A DNA stretch of 64,000 bases from an uncultured Prevotellaceae bacterium (GTDB lineage: Bacteria > Bacteroidota > Bacteroidia > Bacteroidales > Bacteroidaceae): positions 1 through 64,000 of the forward strand of contig CAMVAT010000002.1 in NCBI GenBank assembly GCA_947165505.1, written 5' to 3'. Below are positions 42,793 through 51,576 of this stretch, in pieces. A model generated the notes under the pieces. It was not told where the DNA came from and did not search any database. It was given only the letters and a program-made list of their open reading frames with translations. Each line of letters begins with the position of its first letter. The stretch's first letter is position 1. The position numbers and the translations under genes were made by a program.

Positions 42793-43830
42793 ATGATGAA
42801 AAAATTAGAAGAATTGGTACGCCCCAACATCTGGCGTTTGAAACCCTATAGCAGTGCGCGCGACGAATATTCCGGACATGAGGCGCACGTGTTTCTCGAT
42901 GCGAATGAGAATCCGTTCAACACAACGGTCAACCGCTATCCCGATCCGTTGCAACGCGATTTAAAACAAGTGATTGCAAAGGTGAAGAACGTGGCTGCCG
43001 AGCAGATATTCCTCGGCAATGGCAGCGACGAAGCCATAGACCTGTGCTACCGTTGCTTCACCGAGCCCGGCAAGGACAATGTGGTGGCCATCGAACCCAC
43101 CTACGGCATGTATCGTGTATGTGCCGACATCAACGATGTGGAGTACCGCGCCGTGCTCATGAATGAGCGCTTCGAGATGAATGCGTCTGATATGCTTGAC
43201 GCCTGCGACGAACACACCAAGCTCATCTGGATATGCACGCCCAACAACCCCTCGGGCAATAGCATCAACTCGGCTGAGATATTGACCATCCTCGACACCT
43301 TTCCCGGTATTGTCGTTGTTGACGAGGCATACGGCGATTTCACACAAAAGCCATCATTCCGCACACTGCTGAACCGCTACCCCAACCTGATTGTCCTCAA
43401 CACGATGAGCAAGGCTTGGGGGGCAGCCGCCATCCGCATGGGCATGGCCTTCGCCTCGAAAGACATTATTGATATTTTTAATAAGGTGAAATATCCATAT
43501 AATGTCAACCAACTGACGCAAAACAAAGCATTGGAACTGTTGAAAGATCCTTTCCAGACACACCAGTGGGTGCGCATGCTGATACAGGAGCGCAACCGTG
43601 TCATCGTGGCTTTCCAGCAGTTGCCACTATGCGTAAAAGTCTATCCCACCGACGCCAATTTCTTTCTGGCGGAAGTCAATGACGCCCAAGCCATTTACAA
43701 CTACTTGATGGAGAATGGCATCATTGTGAGAAACCGAAACAGAGTGGCCATGTGCGGCAATTGCCTGCGCATCACCGTGGGCACTCGCAATGAAAACAAT
43801 GAACTGTTGGGTGCGCTGCGTAAGTACTGA
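42793..43830 (+). CDS. hisC: Histidinol-phosphate aminotransferase
   Basis: 345 residues. Class I/II aminotransferase: '[11 protein letters not shown]', '[17 protein letters not shown]', '[12 protein letters not shown]', 'CTPNNPSGN', 'VVDEAYGDF', and the PLP lysine in '[19 protein letters not shown]'. It converts imidazole-acetol phosphate to histidinol phosphate. Third gene of hisGDC, 61 nt after hisD (gap filled by the 7-bp repeat). A hairpin and an unrelated gene follow, so hisB is not next in line. Confidence 0.96.
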   Translation: MMKKLEELVRPNIWRLKPYSSARDEYSGHEAHVFLDANENPFNTTVNRYPDPLQRDLKQVIAKVKNVAAEQIFLGNGSDEAIDLCYRCFTEPGKDNVVAIEPTYGMYRVCADINDVEYRAVLMNERFEMNASDMLDACDEHTKLIWICTPNNPSGNSINSAEILTILDTFPGIVVVDEAYGDFTQKPSFRTLLNRYPNLIVLNTMSKAWGAAAIRMGMAFASKDIIDIFNKVKYPYNVNQLTQNKALELLKDPFQTHQWVRMLIQERNRVIVAFQQLPLCVKVYPTDANFFLAEVNDAQAIYNYLMENGIIVRNRNRVAMCGNCLRITVGTRNENNELLGALRKY

Positions 43831-43856
43831 CACCATCCCGAATGTATGACTTTTGC

Positions 43857-43887
43857 TACCCCTTGTGGCCAATGGAGACAAGGGGTA
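43857..43887 (+). terminator. Hairpin after hisC
   Basis: A perfect 10-bp stem (43857-43866 with 43878-43887; TACCCCTTGT/ACAAGGGGTA), 11-nt loop. No T run, so termination is probable rather than certain. Confidence 0.6.
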
Positions 43888-43963
43888 ACTAATTGAATAT
43901 TATTTGTATCAAATTCAAAAGTTTATTTACAGATCACGACGCCTTTTTTCTTGGTTTATTTTG

Positions 43964-43971
43964 TATCTTTG
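43964..43971 (+). promoter_or_regulatory. -7 box of the secreted protein gene
   Basis: TATCTTTG at 43964-43971, about 45 nt of leader to ATG 44023. The upstream T-rich tract gives no exact TTTG at 19-20 nt. Confidence 0.5.
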
Positions 43972-44022
43972 CAACATCATTTCTTAACTAACTGTCATAT
44001 TATTCACTTCAATCCAATTTTT

Positions 44023-45012
44023 ATGAAAAAAATCTTTACTTTCATTGCAGCAGCCTTCATGGCGCTGAGTGCCAATGCCAAAGAGGAAATATCCGTCAGC
44101 GGTTTCTCACCTTGGGACAATTGCACAATCGAAGGCTCTACCATCACCATGGGTTCAGGCTACAAAGGCGGATCGATTACCATCGGTCGCGACATGTCTT
44201 CGTTTGACTACGTATGGATCAAATTCTCTAACGCCACAGGTTCGCCTAATTTTGGCATCACTTACGACGAATGGAAGTCTAACGCCGACTGGGGACCAGT
44301 CTTCGCATCTACCACATCAGAGTTGAACGGCTCTGGCATCGTAGGAATCAAGCTCGACAAGAGCACGGTCATGGTCAACGGCAACGCCGAGACGGATGGA
44401 GTTGGCAAGGGTGACGTCTATGCCCAGCATGTGCAGCAGCTGACGATTCAGGGTCAGTCTGGCGCAGCAGAAGTAACCGTGGAAGGAATCTTTTTCGGCA
44501 CAGCAGCCGAATTTGTGGCCGACGGCGGCGATGTCCCCGTTCGTCCCGAGCCGGGCAACTCACTGACCCTGTGGGAAGGTGAAATGGTGTTTGACGGATG
44601 GAGCGTCTCTTCTACCGTGGCAGCTAAATTCTTTGAGGTGGCCGAAGTGGGCGACATCATTTACTGTACGGTAAAGGGTGTGACGGCCGACTACAATCCC
44701 ATCTTCAAGAACATCAACTCATGGGCTGACCTTGACGGCATCACCGAGCAGTCGAAGGATGACAACCACTTTGAGGGCACCATCGGTACGGCTGATGTTT
44801 TGTCGTTCTTGAAGGCCAACGGTCTGCGCTTCCAAGGGCTTGGATTCACACTGACGAAAGTGGAACTGAAGGTTCCGGCAAATGCATCGGTCAAGGGCAT
44901 CCAGGCAGAGACGCCGCAAAGTCAGGTGCGCTACAACTTGGCTGGCCAGCGTGTTGACGCTTCCTACAAAGGTGTCATCATTATGAACGGCAAGAAGATG
45001 GTGAATAAGTAG
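44023..45012 (+). CDS. Secreted beta-rich protein with Prevotella-type C-terminal tail
   Basis: 329 residues from ATG 44023 ('MKKIFTFIAAAFMALSANA', signal peptide of ~19). Two similar-looking beta modules: one around 25-170 ('GGSITIGRDMSSFDYVWIKFSNATGSPNFGI') and one around 180-290 ('LTLWEGEMVFDGWS...'). They recall glycan-binding or surface-adhesion jelly-rolls, though no catalytic motif is visible. The end 'VRYNLAGQRVDASYKGVIIMNGKKMVNK' (residues ~302-329) is the short sorting-tail form common in exported Prevotella proteins. Own promoter box; convergent with the C69 peptidase gene. Confidence 0.82.
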   Translation: MKKIFTFIAAAFMALSANAKEEISVSGFSPWDNCTIEGSTITMGSGYKGGSITIGRDMSSFDYVWIKFSNATGSPNFGITYDEWKSNADWGPVFASTTSELNGSGIVGIKLDKSTVMVNGNAETDGVGKGDVYAQHVQQLTIQGQSGAAEVTVEGIFFGTAAEFVADGGDVPVRPEPGNSLTLWEGEMVFDGWSVSSTVAAKFFEVAEVGDIIYCTVKGVTADYNPIFKNINSWADLDGITEQSKDDNHFEGTIGTADVLSFLKANGLRFQGLGFTLTKVELKVPANASVKGIQAETPQSQVRYNLAGQRVDASYKGVIIMNGKKMVNK

Positions 45013-45079
45013 TTGAATGAATCGCGGATAAGGGCTTGTTGACGAAGTAATGCAACTGCCCTTGATGAGTCATCATAAA

Positions 45080-45108
45080 GAAGCCTGCACGGACTGCGTG
45101 CAGGCTTC
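45080..45108. terminator. Hairpin between convergent genes
   Basis: A perfect 12-bp stem (45080-45091 with 45097-45108), 5-nt loop, between the + strand secreted protein and the - strand C69 peptidase. Short mixed T/A tracts on both sides. Confidence 0.75.
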
Positions 45109-45149
45109 ATCTTTATATTTGATACGTTCTGAGTCAGGCCAAATCCGCC

Positions 45150-46790
45150 CTATTCCTCAGGATATTCAAACTTATCGCCCGTCTGTCGGATCAGTTCGCG
45201 GCGGAAATAGTCGGAATAGCCGGGTCGCTGCACACGCTCGGGCATGCCCGTGGCTGTGCGCAGGAACTGTCCGTCCTTCTCCGGTTTCACGGCCATGTCG
45301 TTGTATTTGACAATAAGGTAGTAGGCCAGTTGACGCCAGCGTGCCAACATCTGCTGGGCCTTCTCCACACTGTAGTCGTTCAGATATTTCAGGGCGGCCG
45401 CCTCGTCTTGTTGGTACAACTGCTGCGCTTGTGCCTCAATACGCGGTTGTGCTTCGAAATAAGACGCTTCGAGCGAGTCGCGCACTTCCTTTAACGACGG
45501 AAACATCTGTGAGTAGCGCGGATAGACCATGTTGCTGACCCAGTTACACACCCAGAATGCGTTTTTGTCAGAGAACGTCACGCCGTCTGCCCCCGGAGTG
45601 TTGTAACACTCAGGCCTTACGGTCATGCCGCAATAGACAGGCGTATAGGCCACCATGTTGCCATCGTCGTTGCCGAACCACAGGATGCCTCCGATCTGCC
45701 GTGGCAGCCACGAGCGCATCTGGCTGACATACGAGAATCCCGTCTGCTGGGTAGAGGTTGGCCGCTCATTGAAATACTTCTTCCCGTCGATTTCAAAAGT
45801 GAGCGGCGTGGGACGATACGGAGAGTTCCATATCCCCTGTGCGATGTCCTGGTCGAGGGCGAAGGGCGTGCCCTCATAGTGGTCGCGCATGCACGCCTCC
45901 ACATCCTGCACACTTACCTTTTTGTTGGGTACAATCCACAAGGGCATGGGTTCAGCACCCTTCTCTTTACCCATGGCGTATGGCAGATAGCGGTCGAAGT
46001 TGTCGGCGAAATGGTTGAAGAAGCTCCACACCCGCGCCTCGCAGTAGCGGCGCCCGCTGAAGTCGGGTTTGGCGTAAGCCTCGTTCCAACTGAAGTCAGC
46101 ATCCTTGCCGGTAAACCATCCTTTCTCGCGAGCGAATTTCACCACGTCCTTGGCATAAAGCACATTTTTCTTGTCCTTCATATTGAACTTAGTGATACGG
46201 CTCTGGTTGGCATGGGCACAGATAGCATTGTCGGGAATACGCATGGCCACCCACACAGCCCCTTTGTTGCCGGGACCCTTGCCTTGCATCTCCATGATCC
46301 ACGCCTCGTTGGGGTCGCAGATGGTGAATGTCTCTCCCTCAGAATTATAACCGTAGGTGCTGACGAGTGTGGTCATCACCTCAATAGCCTCGCGGGCTGT
46401 GCGTGACCGCTGCAAGGCGATATAGATGAGCGACCCGTAATCGAGGATGCCCGTGGGATCGACCATCTCCTCGCGTCCGCCGTAGGTCGTCTCGCCGATG
46501 GTCACCTGATACTCGTTGATGTTGCCGATGACATTGTATGTGACGGGAGCCTCGGCAATCTCTCCGTGATATTCACCCGTGTCCCAGTCATACACCTTGC
46601 GCATCGTGCCCGGTGCATGAGTGCCTGCGGGATAATGGCACAGGTCCTGAAACATGCCGTAGTCGTCGGCATTGTATGAGCAGATGACCGACCCGTCGGC
46701 CGATGCCCCTTTAGCCACGATGAAATTAGTACAGGCTGCTGCATAAACCGCAGTCATTAAAAAAAGAAATAAAAAATACTTTCTCATCAT
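45150..46790 (-). CDS. C69-family dipeptidase, secreted
   Basis: 546 residues from ATG 46790; the longer frame runs into the upstream gene. After a signal peptide the mature protein would start at Cys20 in 'AAACTNFIVAKGASADGS', the N-terminal nucleophile of the Ntn-hydrolase C69 (PepD) family; 'SYNADDYGMF', 'NEAWIMEMQG' and 'CAHANQSRI' are conserved blocks. Such dipeptidases feed peptide-fermenting Bacteroidales. The gene begins 1 nt after the stop of the M23 gene, so they form an operon with nadC. Confidence 0.93.
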   Translation of the reverse strand: MMRKYFLFLFLMTAVYAAACTNFIVAKGASADGSVICSYNADDYGMFQDLCHYPAGTHAPGTMRKVYDWDTGEYHGEIAEAPVTYNVIGNINEYQVTIGETTYGGREEMVDPTGILDYGSLIYIALQRSRTAREAIEVMTTLVSTYGYNSEGETFTICDPNEAWIMEMQGKGPGNKGAVWVAMRIPDNAICAHANQSRITKFNMKDKKNVLYAKDVVKFAREKGWFTGKDADFSWNEAYAKPDFSGRRYCEARVWSFFNHFADNFDRYLPYAMGKEKGAEPMPLWIVPNKKVSVQDVEACMRDHYEGTPFALDQDIAQGIWNSPYRPTPLTFEIDGKKYFNERPTSTQQTGFSYVSQMRSWLPRQIGGILWFGNDDGNMVAYTPVYCGMTVRPECYNTPGADGVTFSDKNAFWVCNWVSNMVYPRYSQMFPSLKEVRDSLEASYFEAQPRIEAQAQQLYQQDEAAALKYLNDYSVEKAQQMLARWRQLAYYLIVKYNDMAVKPEKDGQFLRTATGMPERVQRPGYSDYFRRELIRQTGDKFEYPEE

Positions 46791-46791
46791 A

Positions 46792-48405
46792 TTAGTATTT
46801 AATAGTAGCAGTATAAACACTTTGATTGCCACGGTTGTCACGGGCTTGCAGGGTCAATGTCCGTATCTGACCCGTGGGCCTGACGGGTGTGTTTTTGAGT
46901 GAGCAGGTGTATCGGGTGGTATGTCCTACAGGGGCAAAGAGCACAAACTGCCCGTCAACAGAGGCCTCAACAACAGCCACGCCTGTCGCCTCATCTTCTA
47001 TTTGAAAGGCAAGGACTCCCTCTCGTGCATCACCGAGGCGCTCCACACGAGGCGGTGTATCATCGTAATCTACGGTAAACATCTGGCCGATGTCAAGTAT
47101 ATTGGCTATCATCCATCCGTCATGATATTCGCCGCCAATGCTACGCCCGTCGGCCGCGATAAAGAGCTTATTGACATCATCGACCTGTCTGCTCACTTGC
47201 ATTGACAACTGAGCCTGCCGCAACAATGGAACAGACTTACGAGCCAACCGATAAGCCTTGGCGTAGGTTCCGGTAGAGTCGCGCGGAGAGATGACCACAT
47301 CGTCTGCCAACGCGCCAGGGGGCAACGACAACTTCAAGGCTGGTTGTTCATACGCCGTCTCATCCTGCCTTAACAGCCTTTCACCCTCGGCCAGTTTACG
47401 GGGCGGTATATCCATGCGGCGCCCCTTGACCACAAAACGATACGTGGCCGCATTACCAAAGAAATCGCTCAGTTCGTACCGGATGTGATAATCACGCTCT
47501 TGGTTGAAATGAACGATGCCCCGGTTGGCGTCAGCATGAAGAACCGGCAGAGTATTGCCTGGTTCGACAAATGATTTCATATACCAGTGCTTTTCTTTCC
47601 GGTATTCATCGTAGTCGCCCCAAGAGTTCACCATCCGGTTACAATTCACGGGTATGCCATTGACATCGCTTCTGAACACCTCTTGATCATCCACATAGAG
47701 CACAGTACGCCGGATGCCATAGTAGTTGGGCGAGCCATCCATATAGTCGTCGGCATTAATGGCGAAACCCACTTCGCCCCATGCCTCTAAACGGGATGAG
47801 TCGGAGGCTGACGGACTGATCTTCGTCTTTGAGACCTTGCCACAAAACACGCCCCTGCCCGCCACAGGATAAGCCATCACCCCATGCACTTCGGGTGCTT
47901 TCTTGTCTTGCAACAGCGAAGGGATGAACTCCAAAGGGTCGTAAAGATCCCACGTGTCAGTCTGATGAAACTCAAGATGAAGATGCGGCCCCATACTTGA
48001 CCCTGTGTTTCCGCTCAATGCAATCACCTGACCTTGAGTAACCGGACAGTCGGTAGCTCTGAAAGGCACATCCGCTGCCCACGAGTGATGCTCATACTGC
48101 CATTTCTTGACCTTGGCCTCGATGGCGGGCGCAAACCGTTGCAGATGAGCATAGACGGTAGTATGTCCGTCGGGATGACGCACATAGACCGCATTGCCAT
48201 AACCCGTGGAAGAGACGGTGACGCGGCAGACATACCCATCGCCCACAGCATGAATAGGTTTCCCCTCTTCACGTTGGGTTTTGATGTCCAATCCGCCATG
48301 AAAATGATGGGGACGGGGTTCACCGAAGTTACCCGCCAACGAGACATCAAACTTGACAGGGGAAACAAATGTGAGCGCGGCAAGCAGGATATTGGCTATC
48401 AACAT
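46792..48405 (-). CDS. M23-family metallopeptidase (exported)
   Basis: 537 residues. Weak signal/anchor at 1-15. The M23 domain is at ~18-150: 'HFHGGLDIKT' (His36, Asp40) and 'GPHLHLEFHQ' (His141, His143) give the zinc and catalytic residues. The remaining ~380 residues are beta-rich extracellular domains typical of Bacteroidales M23 proteins. It probably trims peptidoglycan crosslinks. It overlaps the nadC end by 7 nt, and the C69 gene starts 1 nt after its stop. Confidence 0.9.
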   Translation of the reverse strand: MLIANILLAALTFVSPVKFDVSLAGNFGEPRPHHFHGGLDIKTQREEGKPIHAVGDGYVCRVTVSSTGYGNAVYVRHPDGHTTVYAHLQRFAPAIEAKVKKWQYEHHSWAADVPFRATDCPVTQGQVIALSGNTGSSMGPHLHLEFHQTDTWDLYDPLEFIPSLLQDKKAPEVHGVMAYPVAGRGVFCGKVSKTKISPSASDSSRLEAWGEVGFAINADDYMDGSPNYYGIRRTVLYVDDQEVFRSDVNGIPVNCNRMVNSWGDYDEYRKEKHWYMKSFVEPGNTLPVLHADANRGIVHFNQERDYHIRYELSDFFGNAATYRFVVKGRRMDIPPRKLAEGERLLRQDETAYEQPALKLSLPPGALADDVVISPRDSTGTYAKAYRLARKSVPLLRQAQLSMQVSRQVDDVNKLFIAADGRSIGGEYHDGWMIANILDIGQMFTVDYDDTPPRVERLGDAREGVLAFQIEDEATGVAVVEASVDGQFVLFAPVGHTTRYTCSLKNTPVRPTGQIRTLTLQARDNRGNQSVYTATIKY

Positions 48406-49247
48406 GCCTTAAAGCTCATGTCCAGTCCCTTGACAGAATGAGTTAAGGCTCCCACCGACACATAGTCAACGCCACACTCCGCATAGTCGCGGATAGTATC
48501 GATGGTGATGCCGCCGCTCGACTCCGTCTCATACTTACCCCCGATGATGTCCACGGCTTTCTTCGTGTTCTCAACGGAGAAATTGTCAAGCATGATTCTG
48601 TTGACGCCGCCACAATCGAGCACCTGCTGCAACTCGTCAAAATTGCGCACCTCAATCTCAATTTTCAGATTCAGGCCTTTTTGCTTCAGATACTCATGGC
48701 AACGATTGATGGCATTTGAGATGCCTCCAGCGAAATCGACATGATTGTCTTTCAGCAATATCATATCAAAGAGTCCGATGCGGTGATTGACGCCGCCGCC
48801 TATTTTCACGGCCTGCTTCTCGAGCATACGCAATCCCGGTGTTGTCTTGCGGGTGTCGAGCACATGGGTATGCGTCCCTTCCAATCGTTTTACGTATTTA
48901 CGTGTCATCGTGGCGATGCCGCTCATACGCTGCATGATATTAAGCATCAGGCGCTCGGTTTGGAGCAGGCTTTGTATCTTTCCGGAAACGACCATGGCTA
49001 TGTCGCCCACATGCACTTCCGCGCCGTCTTCTATCAGCACTTCCACCTGCAGTTCGGGGTCAAAACGGGCAAACACTTTTTTTGCCATTTCCACTCCGGC
49101 GAGAACACCATCCTCCTTGATAAGCAGGTGTGAACGTCCCATGGCATCACTGGGGATGCAGCACAATGTGGTGTGGTCGCCGTCGCCAATATCTTCGGCG
49201 AAAGCCAGATCTATCAATCTGTCTTCTAATTCATTAACACTTAACAT
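48399..49247 (-). CDS. nadC: Nicotinate-nucleotide diphosphorylase (quinolinate phosphoribosyltransferase)
   Basis: 282 residues. 'EDIGDGDHTTLCC', 'NIMQRMSGIATMTRKYV', 'HTHVLDTRKTTPGLRMLEKQAVKIGGGVNHRIGL' region, 'KDNHVDFAGG', and the late 'ESSGGITIDTIRDYAECGVDYVSVGALTHS' are all QPRTase blocks. It makes nicotinate mononucleotide from quinolinate in NAD synthesis. No nadA/nadB nearby. Preceded by four GAGGTTT repeats (49254-49281) and the small 67-residue gene. Confidence 0.97.
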   Translation of the reverse strand: MLSVNELEDRLIDLAFAEDIGDGDHTTLCCIPSDAMGRSHLLIKEDGVLAGVEMAKKVFARFDPELQVEVLIEDGAEVHVGDIAMVVSGKIQSLLQTERLMLNIMQRMSGIATMTRKYVKRLEGTHTHVLDTRKTTPGLRMLEKQAVKIGGGVNHRIGLFDMILLKDNHVDFAGGISNAINRCHEYLKQKGLNLKIEIEVRNFDELQQVLDCGGVNRIMLDNFSVENTKKAVDIIGGKYETESSGGITIDTIRDYAECGVDYVSVGALTHSVKGLDMSFKAC

Positions 49248-49253
49248 ATTATT

Positions 49254-49281
49254 GAGGTTTGAGATTTGAGGTTTGAGGTTT
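49254..49281. repeat. Four-unit 7-bp tandem repeat before nadC
   Basis: GAGGTTT, GAGATTT, GAGGTTT, GAGGTTT in exact succession between the stop of the 67-residue gene (49281-49283) and the nadC start (49247). It is related to the AAGGTTK array at 42709-42778. Confidence 0.85.
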
Positions 49282-49484
49282 TATAATTTCATTTCCTGGT
49301 GATAGGCTCTGAGGATGCCATTGTCGTCGGCTCTGACGATGATGGTGCCACCCAACCACTCGGTAGAAGGTAATTCCTCTGTGAAGGGGAACACATCGAC
49401 GACCACGCCGTCGTCAAGTACTACCACCGCTTGCCGGTATGTCGCCGAGGGCGTGTTGACCCAATGCGCTGCTACTTTTCTCAT
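49281..49484 (-). CDS. Small conserved hypothetical protein (67 aa)
   Basis: 67 residues: 'VAAHWVNTPSATYRQAVVVL' then 'DDGVVVDVFPFTEELPSTEWLGG'. Predicted all-beta, no signal peptide. Its start overlaps the end of the DUF4296 gene by 4 nt and it precedes nadC, so it is part of the lspA-DUF4296-nadC run. I recall similar short proteins at this place in Bacteroidales but know no function. Confidence 0.75.
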   Translation of the reverse strand: MRKVAAHWVNTPSATYRQAVVVLDDGVVVDVFPFTEELPSTEWLGGTIIVRADDNGILRAYHQEMKL

Positions 49485-50449
49485 TTTTTGTTGGTATTCG
49501 GCTGACCGATGGGGCGCGGAGGAACATTTTTCATGGCTTTAGCAGCGGAGTCCACCCTTGCAGGAGAATCAGCGCTAACGGAGTCATCCTTCTCTTTTTG
49601 TCGAGGCAGACGTGACGGCTCCTGAGCGGCTTGCTTGATGCTGTCAGTGTCTTCAGGTTTGGCTATCTCGTGCATTCTTACCAATTTCAATTGATACAAG
49701 CACAGCACTTTCATCGTTGACTTGTTGTTGACCATTGGGGGTAATGCTACGAATCCCCTTACCTCTTTGATGCCAAGACGTTCTTTGTCTGTGAGTTGCA
49801 ACGAGTAATGCGTATTCGACGCGATGTGCATCAACTGTTTTGCCACACTGTCATTACCGAATCGTATCGCCAGCATTGCCACAGCATCACGGCTGCCATC
49901 CTGAATGACATATTGCGCATCGAAGTTAAGCATCATCTTATCGCCAGCATGGTATGCTGTATCAGCCGGCACTGCAAAGGAGATGAGATTGTCGGGGGCC
50001 TGCGGCAATAGAATGGTGGTACGTCCAGACACCCATACATTAGCCGTGTCGCCCTTGATGCCCTCTGAACTATACAGATTGATATCATTGGCCGACGCAC
50101 CGAGCGCGACAGCCTCTTCCGAGAAACGTTTCGACAGGCGCGCATAGATATCCTTCAACCGCTCTGTATTACGGTAATAGTATGCGAGAGATGAGTCCAG
50201 CTCGGCTTGAGTGATGCCGTATTTCTTCAAGACCGCTTCCCGATATAGCATTCTGTAGTAAGACATATCCAGTCCGGAGGCCTGGTTCATGGCCATGGCA
50301 TCAGCCAGATGATAGTCATAGAGTAAGTCCTCCATATCGCCAGGCTGTATATATTCGCTCGGCACTGACGGTTTGCATCCCAAGCAAGCCATCAGGAAGA
50401 GAAACATACATCCATGCAATATATATAGGCGATTGGTTTTCACCATCAT
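49481..50449 (-). CDS. DUF4296 lipoprotein
   Basis: 322 residues, lipobox 'MACLGC' (Cys25). The helical DUF4296 domain is at ~30-115 ('DMEDLLYDYHLADAMAMNQ....YGITQAELDSSLAYYYRNTERLKDIYARL'). The rest has a beta-rich middle and a Lys/Ser/Asp/Pro-rich disordered end. It shares one base with lspA (start A of lspA stop TGA region) and 4 nt with the small gene after it. Family role unknown; probably periplasmic, membrane anchored. Confidence 0.9.
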   Translation of the reverse strand: MMVKTNRLYILHGCMFLFLMACLGCKPSVPSEYIQPGDMEDLLYDYHLADAMAMNQASGLDMSYYRMLYREAVLKKYGITQAELDSSLAYYYRNTERLKDIYARLSKRFSEEAVALGASANDINLYSSEGIKGDTANVWVSGRTTILLPQAPDNLISFAVPADTAYHAGDKMMLNFDAQYVIQDGSRDAVAMLAIRFGNDSVAKQLMHIASNTHYSLQLTDKERLGIKEVRGFVALPPMVNNKSTMKVLCLYQLKLVRMHEIAKPEDTDSIKQAAQEPSRLPRQKEKDDSVSADSPARVDSAAKAMKNVPPRPIGQPNTNKK

Positions 50450-51144
50450 TACTTTTGTGAATCAGACTCCTTGCCGGCATCCGCTGTTTGCCGTTTCTCA
50501 TCGTTGTCTTCCTCTTTCGATTTAGAAAGGGAGATGGTACCCAGTTCCTTACGGCAGAACAGCAGCAACGCCACGACTCCTACACTGATACATGCATCGG
50601 CGAAATTGAATACGGGACTGAAGAAGATGAAGTGCTCTCCCCCCCAGATAGGCAGCCACTCAGGCAAGTACGTGTCTATAATGGGGAAATAGAACATATC
50701 TACGACCCTGCCTTGCAAGAACGACGCATACCCCTCGCCGAAAGGAACCCACTGGGCCACCTGAAACGGTGTTGATTCGGAGAAGCAGAGACCGTAAAAG
50801 AGACAGTCGAAGATATTTCCGGCAGCACCAGCAAAGATGAGAGCCAGCAAAACCACATAGAGCGTCCGCGCGTGCCTTTTGATTTGCTTGATGATATACA
50901 CAGCCACCACAGCCGACACGATGATACGAAACACGCTCAGCACCACCTTGTTGACAAACGTCATGCCGTAGGCCATGCCGTTGTTCTCAATGAAGCTGAT
51001 ATAAAACCAGTCGGTGATACGGATGGAGTCGTGCAATGGCATAGTTGTCTTCACCCAGATTTTAATCATCTGGTCGATAATCAACAAAGCCACAATCAGC
51101 ACGCAGACCCATGTGATGCGCTTTCTCACGCTATACTCTTTCAT
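50449..51144 (-). CDS. lspA: Lipoprotein signal peptidase (signal peptidase II)
   Basis: 231 residues. Four membrane spans; catalytic aspartates in 'GAAGNIFDCLFYG' and 'FNFADACISVGV', and 'ENNGMAYGM' near the start are the conserved blocks. A charged cytosolic C-terminal tail of ~45 residues is longer than in E. coli. It matures lipoproteins, several of which are coded in this window. Co-transcribed with ileS and the DksA-like gene; shares one base with the next gene. Confidence 0.96.
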   Translation of the reverse strand: MKEYSVRKRITWVCVLIVALLIIDQMIKIWVKTTMPLHDSIRITDWFYISFIENNGMAYGMTFVNKVVLSVFRIIVSAVVAVYIIKQIKRHARTLYVVLLALIFAGAAGNIFDCLFYGLCFSESTPFQVAQWVPFGEGYASFLQGRVVDMFYFPIIDTYLPEWLPIWGGEHFIFFSPVFNFADACISVGVVALLLFCRKELGTISLSKSKEEDNDEKRQTADAGKESDSQK

Positions 51145-51147
51145 TCC

Positions 51148-51528
51148 TTATTTCTTCCTTGCGATTTTTGAGGCCACACTCAATGTGGCGTGAGGTACGG
51201 CACGCAGACGCTCTTTGGGGATCAGTTCGCCTGTGATGCGGTCTATACCGTATGTCTTGTTATTGATGCGTACGAGGGCCGCTTCCAGTCCTTGTATGAA
51301 CTTCTGCTGACGTGACGCCAACTGTATCAGCTCCTCTTTACTCTGTGTCGCACTTCCCTCTTCCAGCACTTTATAGGTGGGTGAAGTGTCATCCACATCA
51401 TTACCATCGGCATTCATCAGTTGCCGCATCATCTGACTGTAATCACGACGGGCAAACGTCAGTTTCTCATTGATGATGGCGCGGAATTCCTCCAACTCCT
51501 CATCGCTGTAACGTGTTTTCTCTGACAT
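51148..51528 (-). CDS. DksA/TraR-like protein without zinc cysteines
   Basis: 126 residues. The N-terminal coiled coil ('YSDEELEEFRAIINEKLTFARRDYSQMM') and 'YGIDRITGELIPKERLRAVPHATLSVASKIA' match the DksA/TraR layout, including the 'I....ERL.A.P.A' helix after the finger. All four zinc-binding cysteines are absent, so the globular part must fold without metal, as in cysteine-free DksA forms. It may modulate RNA polymerase with ppGpp. Located between ileS and lspA, 3 nt before lspA. Confidence 0.88.
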   Translation of the reverse strand: MSEKTRYSDEELEEFRAIINEKLTFARRDYSQMMRQLMNADGNDVDDTSPTYKVLEEGSATQSKEELIQLASRQQKFIQGLEAALVRINNKTYGIDRITGELIPKERLRAVPHATLSVASKIARKK

Positions 51529-51553
51529 AATAGATATAATAGATATGATAGAT
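51527..51553. repeat. Three-unit 9-bp tandem repeat
   Basis: ATAATAGAT, ATAATAGAT, ATGATAGAT in direct succession, then a degenerate ATGATTGAT at 51561. It lies between the ileS stop (51577) and the DksA-like start (51528), covering its probable ribosome-binding region. Confidence 0.8.
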
Positions 51554-51576
51554 TAAAGATATGATTGATACTATGA

